Shown here: piece by piece, positions 1 through 7,999 of the stretch
How the letters are laid out: each line of letters opens with the position of its first letter
Numbering within the stretch: the first letter of the stretch is position 1
Assembly: GCA_937883885.1 (NCBI GenBank)
Contig: CAKZXL010000346.1
Location: 1-15,735 of the forward strand
Length of the DNA stretch: 15,735 nucleotides
Direction of reading: 5' to 3'
From: an uncultured Aquincola sp.
GTDB taxonomy: Bacteria; Pseudomonadota; Gammaproteobacteria; Burkholderiales; Burkholderiaceae
Translations under genes and position numbers: made by a program
The notes under the pieces: generated by a model
What the model saw: the letters and a program-made list of their open reading frames with translations, nothing else
Told to the model about the DNA's origin: nothing
Database searches by the model: none

Positions 1-104
1 AGTGAACAGGAAAGTCAATGAAATCAACGATCTACCAACACCACCTCCGCGCCAGTGCTAGCTTTTCGTACCGTCACTTATTGCACTGAAAACGAGGAGA
101 CCCC
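1..104. mobile_element. Terminal inverted repeat of an IS1071 copy (left flank)
   Basis: The reverse complement of this stretch begins GGGGTCTCCTCG and matches positions 14103-14206 with about 6 mismatches over 104 bases by eye, so the two are inverted repeats facing each other across the cargo. IS1071 is a Tn3-family element known for long (about 110 bp) terminal repeats. The outer edge of the element is the CCCC at 101-104. Only the repeat is in the window and the transposase of this copy lies off the left end. The mismatches to the right copy's tnpA-proximal repeat suggest that this is the opposite (tnpA-distal) end. Confidence 0.9.
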
Positions 105-961
105 ACATCGGCCGCGCGGCGGCCCGCCTGCATCTGTCGCAACCGCCCCTGACGCGCCACATCCAGGCCCTGGAAGAAAAAATCGGCGCGCCACTGTTCG
201 TGCGCACCCCCAAAGGCATGACGCTGACCGATGCCGGCCGCACCTTGCTGGAGGAGACCCCCAACCTGCTCACTCTGGCGCAGCAGGCGCTGGAGCGCAC
301 GCGGCTGGCCGGCCAGGGCCTGATCGGTCGGCTGGACGTGGGGCTGTTCGGCTCGGGCGTGCTGGACGTGATTCCGCGCATCCTGGCGCGCTTTCACGAG
401 GAGCGCCCGGAGGTCAAGATCGTGTTGCACAACATGACCAAGGACGCCCAGCTGCAGGCGCTGCGCGAGCGGCGCATCAGCGTGGGCTTCAACCGCCTGG
501 TGCCCAAAGAGGCCGACATCCGCATCGAGACCGTGCTGCACGAGCCCATGGTGGTGGCCCTGGCAGCCAGCCATCCGCTGGCGGTGCGCCCCTCGCTGCG
601 TCTGGCCGACCTGGCGGGCATGCCGCTCATCCTGTACCCCAACGTGCCCCTGCGCGGTCTGGCGCAGGAGGTGATGGACGCCTTCCGCGCCGAGGGCATC
701 CCCGCGCGCGTCGAGCAGGAGGTGCAGGACGTAGTGACCGCCGTGGCGCTGGTGGCCGGCGGCTTTGGCTGCTGCATCACCACCCGATCGGCCACCAGCT
801 TGCGCCTGCCCGGCGTGACCTACCGGCCGCTGCGATCGCAACACCTGAGCGACATCGAACTCAGCTGCCTGTATCGCAGCGATGACCCGTCGCCCGTAGT
901 GGCGGCCTTTCTGGGCGTGGTGCGCGCATTTGCGCAAGAGCGCGCCGCCACACCGGGGTAG
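105..961 (+). pseudogene. LysR-family regulator, 5'-truncated by IS1071
   Basis: The frame reads HIGRAAARLHLSQPPLTRHI directly after the IS1071 edge. This is the second half of a LysR helix-turn-helix of the CatM/BenM-like type, followed by an effector-binding domain that runs to a TAG at 959-961. Relative to the family, the start codon and roughly the first 17 residues (helix 1 of the DNA-binding domain) are missing. Upstream in frame there is a TAG at 59-61 and no ATG, GTG or TTG before the junction, so a working N-terminus is unlikely. An internal GTG at 200 would delete the DNA-binding domain. It converges on the outer-membrane gene that ends the tdn operon. Such regulators usually act on aromatic ring-cleavage operons, but its target cannot be read here and was probably left behind when IS1071 cut in. 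Confidence 0.85.
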
Positions 962-965
962 CCCT

Positions 966-977
966 GCGCTGCAGCGC
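966..977. terminator. GC-rich palindrome between convergent genes
   Basis: The 12-base perfect palindrome GCGCTGCAGCGC sits in the 25-bp gap between the stop codons of the truncated LysR gene (+) and the outer-membrane gene (-). Its location suits a bidirectional terminator. However, it has no loop and no following T-run, so a role in termination is only a guess. Confidence 0.25.
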
Positions 978-986
978 GCGCCCACA

Positions 987-1877
987 TCAAAAGGCCTTCA
1001 CCAGCGAGAAACGCAGCAACGAGCCCTTGGGCTGCGCGCCAGTGCCCGCCTCGGCGCTCAGCTCCTTGTAGAGCGCGCCCTTCAGGAACATGCCCGCGCC
1101 AGGCACGGGATAGACCACTTCGGCGCCCAGCGCATGGCGCGATGCCTTGTGCGTGCTGGCGCCCGGCCCGCTGTCTTCGCTGGTCTGCCACTGGCTGTAG
1201 CCCACCAGCCCCGCCTGCCAGGTGCCAAAGGACTTGCCCAGCCCCCATTCCAGCGTGGCCTGGTTGCCGGGGCGCAGGCCCGCGTCGTTCTTGCCGTTGC
1301 GCTCGAAGCGCATCAGGCCAGAGCCGGTCCAGGTTTTGGCGCTGTCGAAGTAATACGTCAGGCCACCCGTGAGCATGGTGCTTTTGAAGCCCTTGCCCGG
1401 CGATGCGGGGTGACTGGTGCTGGCGCTGTCCAGCCACACGCCGGCGGCGGCCACGGCGTCCCATTGCTGGCCGTGCCAGCCCAGCACCAGCGGGCCCAGG
1501 TACACGTCGCCCACGCCCGAGCGGGTGTCGGAGATGCCCGCCGCGTTGATGGTGAGCGAGGTGCGCATCACCGGCACGATGGCCTCCATGCCGTAGTCGG
1601 CGCCCAACAGTTTGTACTGAGATACCCACACAAAACGGTTGGCCAGCGCCGTGACGGTGCCCCGGTTGTGGCCCGGCAGGTTGCTGCTGGTGCCCGGCGC
1701 GCGGAAGTCGTCGATGTTGTAGTTGACGAGGTAGCCCAGGTAGTAAAAGCCGGGCGGCGGCACGCTGGCGCCCTGCAGCCCTTCCACGCCCGGCACGTAG
1801 TGCCCCTCGGCCTGCGCGCTGCTGACGGCCAGACCGCCCGCCAGGGCAAGCGCGGCAATGACCCTGTGTTTTTTCAT
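987..1877 (-). CDS. Outer-membrane protein of the phenol-degradation MetA/transporter type
   Basis: This 296-residue protein has a clear signal peptide: MKK start, hydrophobic core at about 7-18, and a probable cut after AQA near residue 24. The mature part is rich in alternating aromatic and glycine residues, as expected of a beta-barrel, and it ends in a phenylalanine (VKAF), the usual C-terminal signature of outer-membrane barrels. It resembles the PF13557 family (MetA-pathway of phenol degradation), thought to be channels for hydrophobic aromatics. The ATG at 1877 is chosen because AAGGAA lies just upstream, whereas an in-frame ATG at 1895 lacks a ribosome binding site. It is the last gene of the tdn operon, 32 bp after the catechol dioxygenase, so uptake of aniline or a related aromatic is a reasonable inference. 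The family call is from overall character rather than a diagnostic motif. Confidence 0.75.
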   Translation of the reverse strand: MKKHRVIAALALAGGLAVSSAQAEGHYVPGVEGLQGASVPPPGFYYLGYLVNYNIDDFRAPGTSSNLPGHNRGTVTALANRFVWVSQYKLLGADYGMEAIVPVMRTSLTINAAGISDTRSGVGDVYLGPLVLGWHGQQWDAVAAAGVWLDSASTSHPASPGKGFKSTMLTGGLTYYFDSAKTWTGSGLMRFERNGKNDAGLRPGNQATLEWGLGKSFGTWQAGLVGYSQWQTSEDSGPGASTHKASRHALGAEVVYPVPGAGMFLKGALYKELSAEAGTGAQPKGSLLRFSLVKAF

Positions 1878-1909
1878 GCTGTGTTCCTTGTGCATGGCTG
1901 CGCGCTGGG

Positions 1910-2854
1910 TCAGGTATAGACGTCCGTGAAGGACGGCACCAGGTCACCCGTGTGATAGAAGATGCCGCTGCCCAGCTTGTCCTCGCTCCAGGTGGTCACG
2001 GGGCGGTCTGGCTGCGCCAGATAGCCCAGGCCCGCGAAGGTCTCGTTGCGGTTGCCGCTGGGGTCGAAGAAGTAAATGGTCTCGCCACGCGTGATGCCGT
2101 GGCGCGTGGGCGCCACGTCGATGCGCACCTTGTTTTTGGCCATCACGTCGGCGGCCTTGAGCACGTCGTGCCAGGAGTCCAGGAAGAACGCAATGTGGTG
2201 CAGGCCGCTGGTCGGGCCGCCCACGAAGGCGATGTCGTGCGGCGTGGTGGTGCGCGCCAGCCAGGTGGCCGCCTGGATGCTGCCGCCGGGGCCGACCAGC
2301 ACCTGCTCGGTCAGGAAGAAGTCCAGGCATTCGGTCACAAAGCGCGTGTTGTCGGCCACGGTGTTGACGCCGGCTTCGGGGTTCATCTCGCACATCAGCA
2401 ACAGGTCGTCGAGCCAGTGCGCGCCCGCGCCGCGGATGCCGTCGGGCCAGGGGTCGGGGTTCATGGTGCCCACGTCGGTGCCCACGTATTCCTTGTGGGC
2501 GTACAGGCGCATCTCGTGGCCGCTGGGCAGGTTGAACTGCAACATGCGGCCGACGGCGGGCAACGCGCCCTCGGGCAGCATGGTGGTGGCGATGCCCCAG
2601 GCCTCGATGCGCTTTTGCAGCACGTCCAGGTCGGCATCGTCCTTGACCTTGTAGGCCACATGGTTCAGACCGGCCTGGTCCGAGGGCGTGAGGATCAGCG
2701 AGAACTTGTCCCACTCGTCCCAGCACTTGAGGTACACGTTGCCAGCCTTGTCCTGCATCGTGGTCTTCAAGCCCAGCACCTTCTCGTAATGCTGCACGGC
2801 CGCGGCCATGTCCATCACTCTCAGGCTCGCGTGGCCTATGCGTAGTACGCCCAT
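1910..2854 (-). CDS. tdnC: Catechol 2,3-dioxygenase (extradiol, meta-cleavage)
   Basis: This 314-residue, two-domain vicinal-oxygen-chelate protein has the usual length for XylE-type enzymes. The iron ligands align as H146 (GAHWLDD), H220 (GLHHIAFF) and E271 (GNRNETF). The catalytic pair H252 and Y261 lies in [15 protein letters not shown], which is close to the XylE signature. It cleaves catechol with O2 to 2-hydroxymuconic semialdehyde in the cytoplasm. The AAGGAG upstream of its ATG lies inside the end of the ferredoxin gene, with one base between the genes, so the two are likely co-translated. It follows an aniline dioxygenase operon, so its substrate is presumably catechol from aniline. 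Tolerance of chlorocatechols cannot be judged from sequence. The symbol follows the aniline clusters, where one or two such genes occur. Confidence 0.95.
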   Translation of the reverse strand: MGVLRIGHASLRVMDMAAAVQHYEKVLGLKTTMQDKAGNVYLKCWDEWDKFSLILTPSDQAGLNHVAYKVKDDADLDVLQKRIEAWGIATTMLPEGALPAVGRMLQFNLPSGHEMRLYAHKEYVGTDVGTMNPDPWPDGIRGAGAHWLDDLLLMCEMNPEAGVNTVADNTRFVTECLDFFLTEQVLVGPGGSIQAATWLARTTTPHDIAFVGGPTSGLHHIAFFLDSWHDVLKAADVMAKNKVRIDVAPTRHGITRGETIYFFDPSGNRNETFAGLGYLAQPDRPVTTWSEDKLGSGIFYHTGDLVPSFTDVYT

Positions 2855-2855
2855 G

Positions 2856-3257
2856 TCATGTCTCCTTGTGTAGCGGGGTCGTCAATGAAAAAACAGCGGG
2901 CGCAGCACTGGCGCCCGCACGGGAAAAAGGTTTGGCCAGGCGGGGGCTGACCTCCAGGCGCACGGCGGCCGTGGGCGCGACGCGGCAGGCCAGCGTGTAG
3001 CCCCGGGCCTCCTCGTCGGCGCTCACATGGGCGCGGCTCACGGGCCCCAGCGGCTGTACGCCGCCCTCGACGATGCGCACCTTGCACACGCCGCAGCCTC
3101 CGTTGACGCAGCCCACGGGAATGCCCTTGCGGCCCAGGCGCAACATGCCGCGCAGCAAGCTTTCTCCGGGGGAGCATGCGTAGGTCTCCCCCGTCTGCAC
3201 CACGCAAACGCTGCTCGGCCCAAGAACTGCGGTCGCTTGCATTGGCGATGCACTCAT
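2856..3257 (-). CDS. XylT-type [2Fe-2S] ferredoxin
   Basis: This 133-residue plant-type ferredoxin has its cluster cysteines at C50, C55, C58 and C91, in the motif [12 protein letters not shown] followed by LACRV. Small ferredoxins placed directly before catechol 2,3-dioxygenase genes (XylT family) re-reduce the active-site iron of that enzyme after oxidative inactivation, and this is the most likely role. In aniline clusters the equivalent gene is called tadD or tdnD-like. The start at 3257 is chosen because ATGA overlaps the stop of the upstream regulator gene, typical of translational coupling. A second ATG at 3242 is possible. The C-terminal 25 residues after the ferredoxin fold are alanine- and proline-rich and look dispensable. 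Confidence 0.88.
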   Translation of the reverse strand: MSASPMQATAVLGPSSVCVVQTGETYACSPGESLLRGMLRLGRKGIPVGCVNGGCGVCKVRIVEGGVQPLGPVSRAHVSADEEARGYTLACRVAPTAAVRLEVSPRLAKPFSRAGASAAPAVFSLTTPLHKET

Positions 3258-4141
3258 TGCGGCCACCGCGCCATTTCCGCCTGCAGCATGTCGGCCAGAT
3301 CGCGCTGCCATGCCGCATGGATGTCGAAGCGGCTGACCAGCCAAAGTTGCGTGTCGACAAAGACATTCGACGGGTGCGCAACCAGCTGCGGATACTCTGC
3401 CGCGAGAAACTTCGGCAGCAGCGCCAATCCCTGTCCAAGTGCGCACAGCTGCGCCAGCGGCGCGAAGCTGTCGGACTGAAGTCGCACCTGCCCGGACAGC
3501 CCGAAGCGCGACCAGTCCAGGGAGGCATAGATGAAGTGGTGGTCCTGGTGGAAGAACTGCAGGTTCATCGCCAGCAGTTGGTGCTTCTCATGCGCCAGCT
3601 CAGTAGTGCGCTTCAGATAAGCATCGCTGGCATAGGCGCCGACGGCAACATCGCCGAGCTTGCGCACGTGCAGGGCGTTGCTGTTGCGCTCCGGTCTGGC
3701 CAAGCGCACGGCGATGTCCACTTGGTCCTGTTCCAGATTGACGAAATGCGCCTCGGTGGTGATGGTGAACACCAGCTTCGGGTACTTCTCGCTGAGCGCG
3801 GCAAACACCGGGGCGAAACGCTGCGCAAAGACGTCCATCACGCTGATTCGGATGACACCGGCGCCTGCGTGGTGGTCCTGGCAGAAGCTGCGGGCAGCCT
3901 CCTCCATGCGCTGCGCGGCGGAAATCAGCGCATTCAGGTCGGCAGAGGCTCTCCAGCCGCCCTCTGCGCGCACGAACAGAGCGCGGCCGAAGTGTTGCTC
4001 GAGCAGCCGGATACGGCGGCGCAGCGTCGAGTCGTCGATGCCTTCCAGCTCCGCAGCCACTTCGTAGCTGCCATGCCGTTCCAGCGCCAGGAATGCTCGG
4101 ATCAAATCCCATTGGGGAGTGGTCGGACCATCTCGGGTCAT
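3254..4141 (-). CDS. tdnR: LysR-type regulator of the aniline operon
   Basis: This 295-residue LysR-type regulator has an N-terminal helix-turn-helix at about residues 20-50 and a periplasmic-binding-like effector domain from about residue 88. It sits in the tdnR position, directly after the reductase gene as in known tdn/tad/dca clusters. The ATG at 4141 is preferred because AAGGAG lies 8 bases upstream; the open frame extends further but has no good start. The helix-turn-helix is unusual: the common LSQPAVSRQI-like segment is replaced by IDDSTLRRRI. The gene lies inside the operon and its stop overlaps the ferredoxin start. The operon would therefore increase its own regulator's supply if TdnR activates it. 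The effector is presumably aniline or a pathway intermediate (inference). Confidence 0.88.
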   Translation of the reverse strand: MTRDGPTTPQWDLIRAFLALERHGSYEVAAELEGIDDSTLRRRIRLLEQHFGRALFVRAEGGWRASADLNALISAAQRMEEAARSFCQDHHAGAGVIRISVMDVFAQRFAPVFAALSEKYPKLVFTITTEAHFVNLEQDQVDIAVRLARPERNSNALHVRKLGDVAVGAYASDAYLKRTTELAHEKHQLLAMNLQFFHQDHHFIYASLDWSRFGLSGQVRLQSDSFAPLAQLCALGQGLALLPKFLAAEYPQLVAHPSNVFVDTQLWLVSRFDIHAAWQRDLADMLQAEMARWPQ

Positions 4142-4188
4142 GAATGGTGCTCCTTGGGTGGCTCGTGGCTGCCTGCAAGCATCCAGCG

Positions 4189-5202
4189 TCATGAAAATCG
4201 CACCTGCAGCGCAGGGCTGGCGGCACGGGTGCGGCAAGCGAGCAACCAGCCCGCGGCCACGTCGTCCTCGTCGAGCACCGAACTGTCCAAGCGCTGCACC
4301 TCGCCGGCCTGCAGGCGGCACATGCACGAGGCGCATTCGCCGACGCGGCAGGCGTGCGGCGCTGGCAGTCCGGCGCGCAGCATGGCGGACAGCAGAAGTT
4401 CGCCGGCACGCACCGGCACGGCGTGGGTCTGGCCTTTCATCAGGACCGTGAGCAGCGCCTCGGGGCCATCACCTGCGGCTTCCTCGCTCGCACCTTCCAC
4501 GGCGGCGCCGAAGTCCTCCCGGTGCACACGCTGGGCATCGAACCCGGCGACCTGGAGACTGGCGCCCACGGCGTGCATGAAGGGTTCCGGACCGCACATG
4601 TAGGCGTCGGCCTGGTCCAGCCCCTGCGCCTGCGCCACCAGAACGGCCTGCGTAGGAAGGCCCTGCTCGGCGTCATACCAGTGGACGATCTCCAGGCGCC
4701 CCGCAGCGGCATCCTGCAACGCCTGCAACTCGGCCAACAGCATGGCCGTGGCCCGGTCGCGGTTGGCGTAGAAGAGCCGCACGCGCGCCGCACCGCGCGC
4801 CAGCGCCTCGCGAGCCAGCGCGAACACCGGTGCGATGCCGCTGCCGCCGGCGTACAGCAGCAGCGGCTGCCCGGGCCGCGCCAGGGTGAAGTGCCCGGCG
4901 GGGGGAAGAACCTGCAACTGCCGGCCCGGCCGGGCGTTGTCGCACAGCCAGTTCGAGACGCGGCCGCCGGCAACGCGGCGCACCAGCACGCTGATCGGCT
5001 GCCCTGTCACGGGCTCGCTGGTGATCGAGTAGCAGCGCCAGTGCTCGTCGCCCTGCACTTCGACCGCCAGCGTCAGGTACTGGCCCGGCTGGAACGTGAA
5101 CTTCGGCTGCTGCTCATCGTCCACGCGCAGGCTGAGCAGGATGGCGTCGCTCCCCTGGGCCGTGACGTCGGTGATGGTGAGGGATTGCGCCCGCTTCGCC
5201 AT
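4189..5202 (-). CDS. tdnB: Aniline dioxygenase reductase component
   Basis: This 337-residue flavo-iron-sulfur reductase passes electrons from NAD(P)H through FAD and a [2Fe-2S] centre to the Rieske oxygenase. Domains in order are: an FAD-binding barrel with RCYSIT (56-61), an NAD-binding domain with GGSGIAP (119-125) and CGPEPFM (203-209), and a C-terminal plant-type ferredoxin with C285, C290, C293 and C323. The ferredoxin-last arrangement is that of class IA/IB-like oxygenase reductases, and a separate ferredoxin is not needed. The ATG at 5202 is 11 bases after the tdnA2 stop, with AAGG upstream. The open frame runs on upstream through tdnA2, but that part has no family similarity. Confidence 0.93.
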   Translation of the reverse strand: MAKRAQSLTITDVTAQGSDAILLSLRVDDEQQPKFTFQPGQYLTLAVEVQGDEHWRCYSITSEPVTGQPISVLVRRVAGGRVSNWLCDNARPGRQLQVLPPAGHFTLARPGQPLLLYAGGSGIAPVFALAREALARGAARVRLFYANRDRATAMLLAELQALQDAAAGRLEIVHWYDAEQGLPTQAVLVAQAQGLDQADAYMCGPEPFMHAVGASLQVAGFDAQRVHREDFGAAVEGASEEAAGDGPEALLTVLMKGQTHAVPVRAGELLLSAMLRAGLPAPHACRVGECASCMCRLQAGEVQRLDSSVLDEDDVAAGWLLACRTRAASPALQVRFS

Positions 5203-5213
5203 TGACGCCGCCT

Positions 5214-5858
5214 TCAGAGGAAGAACGAGTTGTTGCCCTGGGGGCGGTCGCTGTCGATCAGATTGACCTGCTTGAGCACGATGCTCAGGCCAGCTTCCGT
5301 CTCGCGCAGAACGAAACCATTCCAGCCCGCCAGCACGCGACCGTGGCCCTCGCGCGACTCGACCAGCGTGAAGCTGTAGCGCGCACGCCATTCGTCCGAG
5401 CGCCCTGGGCTCGCCCACACCTCGAGTCCGCTGAACTGGCGAGCGGTACGAGAGGTCGGGAACTGCGAGAAGGCCAGCCCCGTTCCCAGCCGCGTCACCC
5501 GGTCCAGGAGGCGGCGCCTGTCGTGGAATTCCAGCGTGACGCTGCATCTCGGGTCCGGAGCGGGCGAGACAGCAGGAATCCAGTAGGCGCATTCTTCGGC
5601 GAACAGTGCCAGCCACTGGACGTATGCGTCCTGCGTGAGCGCCCCCTGGTCCAGCAGCCTCGCCTCCACGGTCAGCATTCGGACGATGTCGCGCTCACGC
5701 GCCGCCTCGACGGTGCCGGGCTCGCGCACCACCGCCCGGGCCAGGTCGGCGGAGACGTCCACCAGCCAGTCGTAGAACGATGCGACCACATACAGCGATG
5801 GCGGTTGATGGCGGTACCCTTGCCGCCCAGCGGCGGGTTGCTGCGTCGCTGTGCTCAT
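5214..5858 (-). CDS. tdnA2: Aniline dioxygenase small (beta) subunit
   Basis: This 214-residue protein is the size of ring-hydroxylating dioxygenase beta subunits, which have an NTF2-like fold. Recognisable beta-subunit features are the EARLLDQG and WLALFAEECAYWIP segments (about 67-96) and a basic RRRLLDRVTRL stretch near 115-125. The subunit is structural and, with the large subunit, sometimes affects substrate choice. The start ATG at 5858 overlaps the tdnA1 stop as ATGA, which decides the start and indicates translational coupling for equal subunit supply. The longer open frame upstream belongs to the wrong frame of tdnA1. No key catalytic residues are expected here. Confidence 0.92.
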   Translation of the reverse strand: MSTATQQPAAGRQGYRHQPPSLYVVASFYDWLVDVSADLARAVVREPGTVEAARERDIVRMLTVEARLLDQGALTQDAYVQWLALFAEECAYWIPAVSPAPDPRCSVTLEFHDRRRLLDRVTRLGTGLAFSQFPTSRTARQFSGLEVWASPGRSDEWRARYSFTLVESREGHGRVLAGWNGFVLRETEAGLSIVLKQVNLIDSDRPQGNNSFFL

Positions 5859-7201
5859 GCCAGCCTCCCCTTGTCCATGCGCAGCGTTGGCTCTGCCTGC
5901 ATCAGGCGCTTCCACTGCGCGTAGTAGTTGCGCATGTGCAGGTCGGTGGTCACCGGTCCGCGGATGATTCCGTCCTCGACCGGCACGTCTTTGCCGGACT
6001 CGTGGTGCCGGCTCATGTCGACCCACTCGTCCTCGGGGCTGTTGCACAACCCGCGCTGGCACTCCTCGAAGTTGGCGGCGTCGTCCATCTCGCCCATCAC
6101 CGGGAAATCCTCCTGGGTGCGCAAGCGCATGGTGTTCACCTCCGGATCGGCATCCTTGCGCTGCGTCGCGTACCAGTGCACGCCCGTGGAGGCGACGGCC
6201 AGCGGCTGGATCACCTGCACCTGGTTGCCGATCAAGGCCAGGTTGGGAAAGATGTTGAGGTTCATCCCCGCGCCGACGGTGGTGTCGAGCACCTGCTGCG
6301 CCTGGTCCCCGTAGATGCTCGCCACGTGATCCTCGTAGGGCTCGCGTCCGGGCTGCGGGCGCTGCAGGCGCCAGGCCGATTCGCCGTGCATCTCCGGGCG
6401 CTGGTCGATCACGGTGTGGCCGTTGTCCAGCGCGCTGTTGGTCATCTTGGAGCGATCGGCATCGGCGAAGTAGGCCATGTCGCCGCCGCCATAGCGCGCG
6501 TTCGTCATGACCAGCAGCGACTGGTGCGAGAAGGGGACGTGGTAGCCGTCGCCGGCGTTGTCCCAGATCAGCTTCCAGTTGCAGGCCAGGTGAAAGCGCT
6601 GCACGCCTGCCAGGCGCAGGTTCGAGGCCCCGCCGTTGTGATCGATCCAGTCGTCGAGGTAGCGCGCCGCGTTGCCGAGGTGGTCCAAGAGCGGTGGCGC
6701 GTCGGGGTTCAGCGTGGCGAACACGAAGCCCTTGTACGAATCCACCTGCGCCGGCCGCGCCAGGTGCATGTCGCGGGACTTGAAGGTCGGACCGTAGGCG
6801 TTCTTGCCCGGGATGCCGAACAACTGGCCTCGGTTGTCGAAACGCCAGCCGTGGTAGGGGCAGGTGAAGCCGGCGGCGTTACCCCGATGTTCACGGCAGA
6901 CGCTCGCGCCGCGGTGCGAGCAGCGGTTGGAAAAGACGCGGATGACGCCTGCTTCATCACGCGCGACGATGACCTCGCGCACACCGATCCAGGCTTGCTT
7001 GAAATCGTTGGGCTCGGGGATTTCGCTCTCGTGGGCCAGATAGACCCAAGTGGCCGCGAAGATGTTGTTCATCTCGCGGGAGAAGATGGCTTCGTCGGTA
7101 TAGAGGCGACGATGCACCCGATCTTCCTGGACCAGATCATCCCAGTCGCCCTGGGCGGCGGGCGTCCGTGGAAGGACGGATATCTTGGCGGTGTTTGTCA
7201 T
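5855..7201 (-). CDS. tdnA1: Aniline dioxygenase large (alpha) subunit, Rieske oxygenase
   Basis: This 448-residue oxygenase alpha subunit has its Rieske [2Fe-2S] ligands at C94, H96, C114 and H117 (RCSHRG and CPYHGW). The mononuclear iron site has H221 and H226 in GDGYHVPFSH, with D218 as the likely inter-subunit electron-bridging residue and D373 or D374 as the probable third ligand. In aniline-degrading bacteria this subunit with A2 and B dioxygenates the glutamylated aniline, releasing catechol after loss of nitrogen. AAGGAA precedes the ATG at 7201 at good distance. It lies 36 bp after tdnT in the same transcription unit. All metal ligands are intact, so the enzyme is probably functional. 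Specificity for aniline versus chloroanilines cannot be decided without alignment of the active-site pocket. Confidence 0.95.
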   Translation of the reverse strand: MTNTAKISVLPRTPAAQGDWDDLVQEDRVHRRLYTDEAIFSREMNNIFAATWVYLAHESEIPEPNDFKQAWIGVREVIVARDEAGVIRVFSNRCSHRGASVCREHRGNAAGFTCPYHGWRFDNRGQLFGIPGKNAYGPTFKSRDMHLARPAQVDSYKGFVFATLNPDAPPLLDHLGNAARYLDDWIDHNGGASNLRLAGVQRFHLACNWKLIWDNAGDGYHVPFSHQSLLVMTNARYGGGDMAYFADADRSKMTNSALDNGHTVIDQRPEMHGESAWRLQRPQPGREPYEDHVASIYGDQAQQVLDTTVGAGMNLNIFPNLALIGNQVQVIQPLAVASTGVHWYATQRKDADPEVNTMRLRTQEDFPVMGEMDDAANFEECQRGLCNSPEDEWVDMSRHHESGKDVPVEDGIIRGPVTTDLHMRNYYAQWKRLMQAEPTLRMDKGRLA

Positions 7202-7237
7202 GGGGGTTTCCTTGTTCCTCTTCGATTGCCTATGGCC

Positions 7238-7999
7238 TTAGGCCGGCAAGGCCGAAATGTCCTGCGGTGTCGCGGGAAGGCGCCCCGCGTCGAGCAGGCG
7301 CCGCCCCAACGCGATCACGCGCTCGGGATCCAGGGCCTGCTGCGATTCCTGCTGCACGCGGACCCATTCGTCGTCGTCGAACAACGCACGGTGGTAGGCC
7401 ATGAACTTCTGCTGCAGGAACTGCCGATCCACTTCCGGGTGCCCCTGGATACCCAGGAACTGCCCATTCACCAGGAAAACTTCGTGCGGGATCGTCTGCG
7501 AGGACGCCAGCTGAACGCCGCCCGGCGGCAGGGTGGTCACGCATTCGCCGTGGCTTTGCACCAGCACGGTGGGGCCTGCGCCGACCTGAGGGCCAAACAG
7601 CACCTGGGCCTCGTTGCTCCATTCCAGCCGGTCCGCACCCAGCTTGAAGCGACCGGACGGATTTCTCCCGACCTGCCCGCCCAATGCGGCCGCGATGGCC
7701 TGGGCGCCGAAGCAAAGCCCGACCACCGGCCCCTCGCCACGCTGCGCCGCACCTCGCAGGAACGCCAGCAGGTTGCTCACCAGGGGCGTCCGCGCGTCAT
7801 CGATCACCGACTTGGGACTGCCGCTGATGACATGCCCTGAATAATCGAATGCCTTCTCGAGAAAATCATTTTCAACAGGCTGGATAATCTCCCATTCTTC
7901 ATTTTCCCGGCCAAAGGCCGAGATCATTTTTTCCTGCAAATCCAGGTCGCCCGATGCATCCGAGCACCATATAACTGCGTACTTCTTCATGACAGTCAT
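7238..7999 (-). CDS. tdnT: Glutamine amidotransferase-like gamma-glutamylanilide hydrolase
   Basis: This 253-residue class I glutamine amidotransferase-like protein has a nucleophile elbow GLCFGAQ with C96 and the catalytic pair H187 and E189 in QGHPE. In characterised aniline systems (AtdA2 of Acinetobacter) the homologue does not donate ammonia but hydrolyses gamma-glutamylanilide, preventing its toxic build-up. The same role is inferred here. The start at 7999 overlaps the tdnQ stop in TGATG. A second ATG at 7990, giving MKKYAVIW, is equally plausible and would shorten the protein by three residues. Co-translation with tdnQ fits a need to balance synthesis and hydrolysis of the same intermediate. 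Confidence 0.92.
   Translation of the reverse strand: MTVMKKYAVIWCSDASGDLDLQEKMISAFGRENEEWEIIQPVENDFLEKAFDYSGHVISGSPKSVIDDARTPLVSNLLAFLRGAAQRGEGPVVGLCFGAQAIAAALGGQVGRNPSGRFKLGADRLEWSNEAQVLFGPQVGAGPTVLVQSHGECVTTLPPGGVQLASSQTIPHEVFLVNGQFLGIQGHPEVDRQFLQQKFMAYHRALFDDDEWVRVQQESQQALDPERVIALGRRLLDAGRLPATPQDISALPA

Noticed and set aside
5780..7840. A 686-codon open frame on the + strand opposite tdnA1, tdnA2 and tdnT
   Set aside because: It is the antisense of strongly supported genes with all catalytic motifs on the minus strand. Long antisense frames are common in high-GC coding DNA and this one shows no domain.
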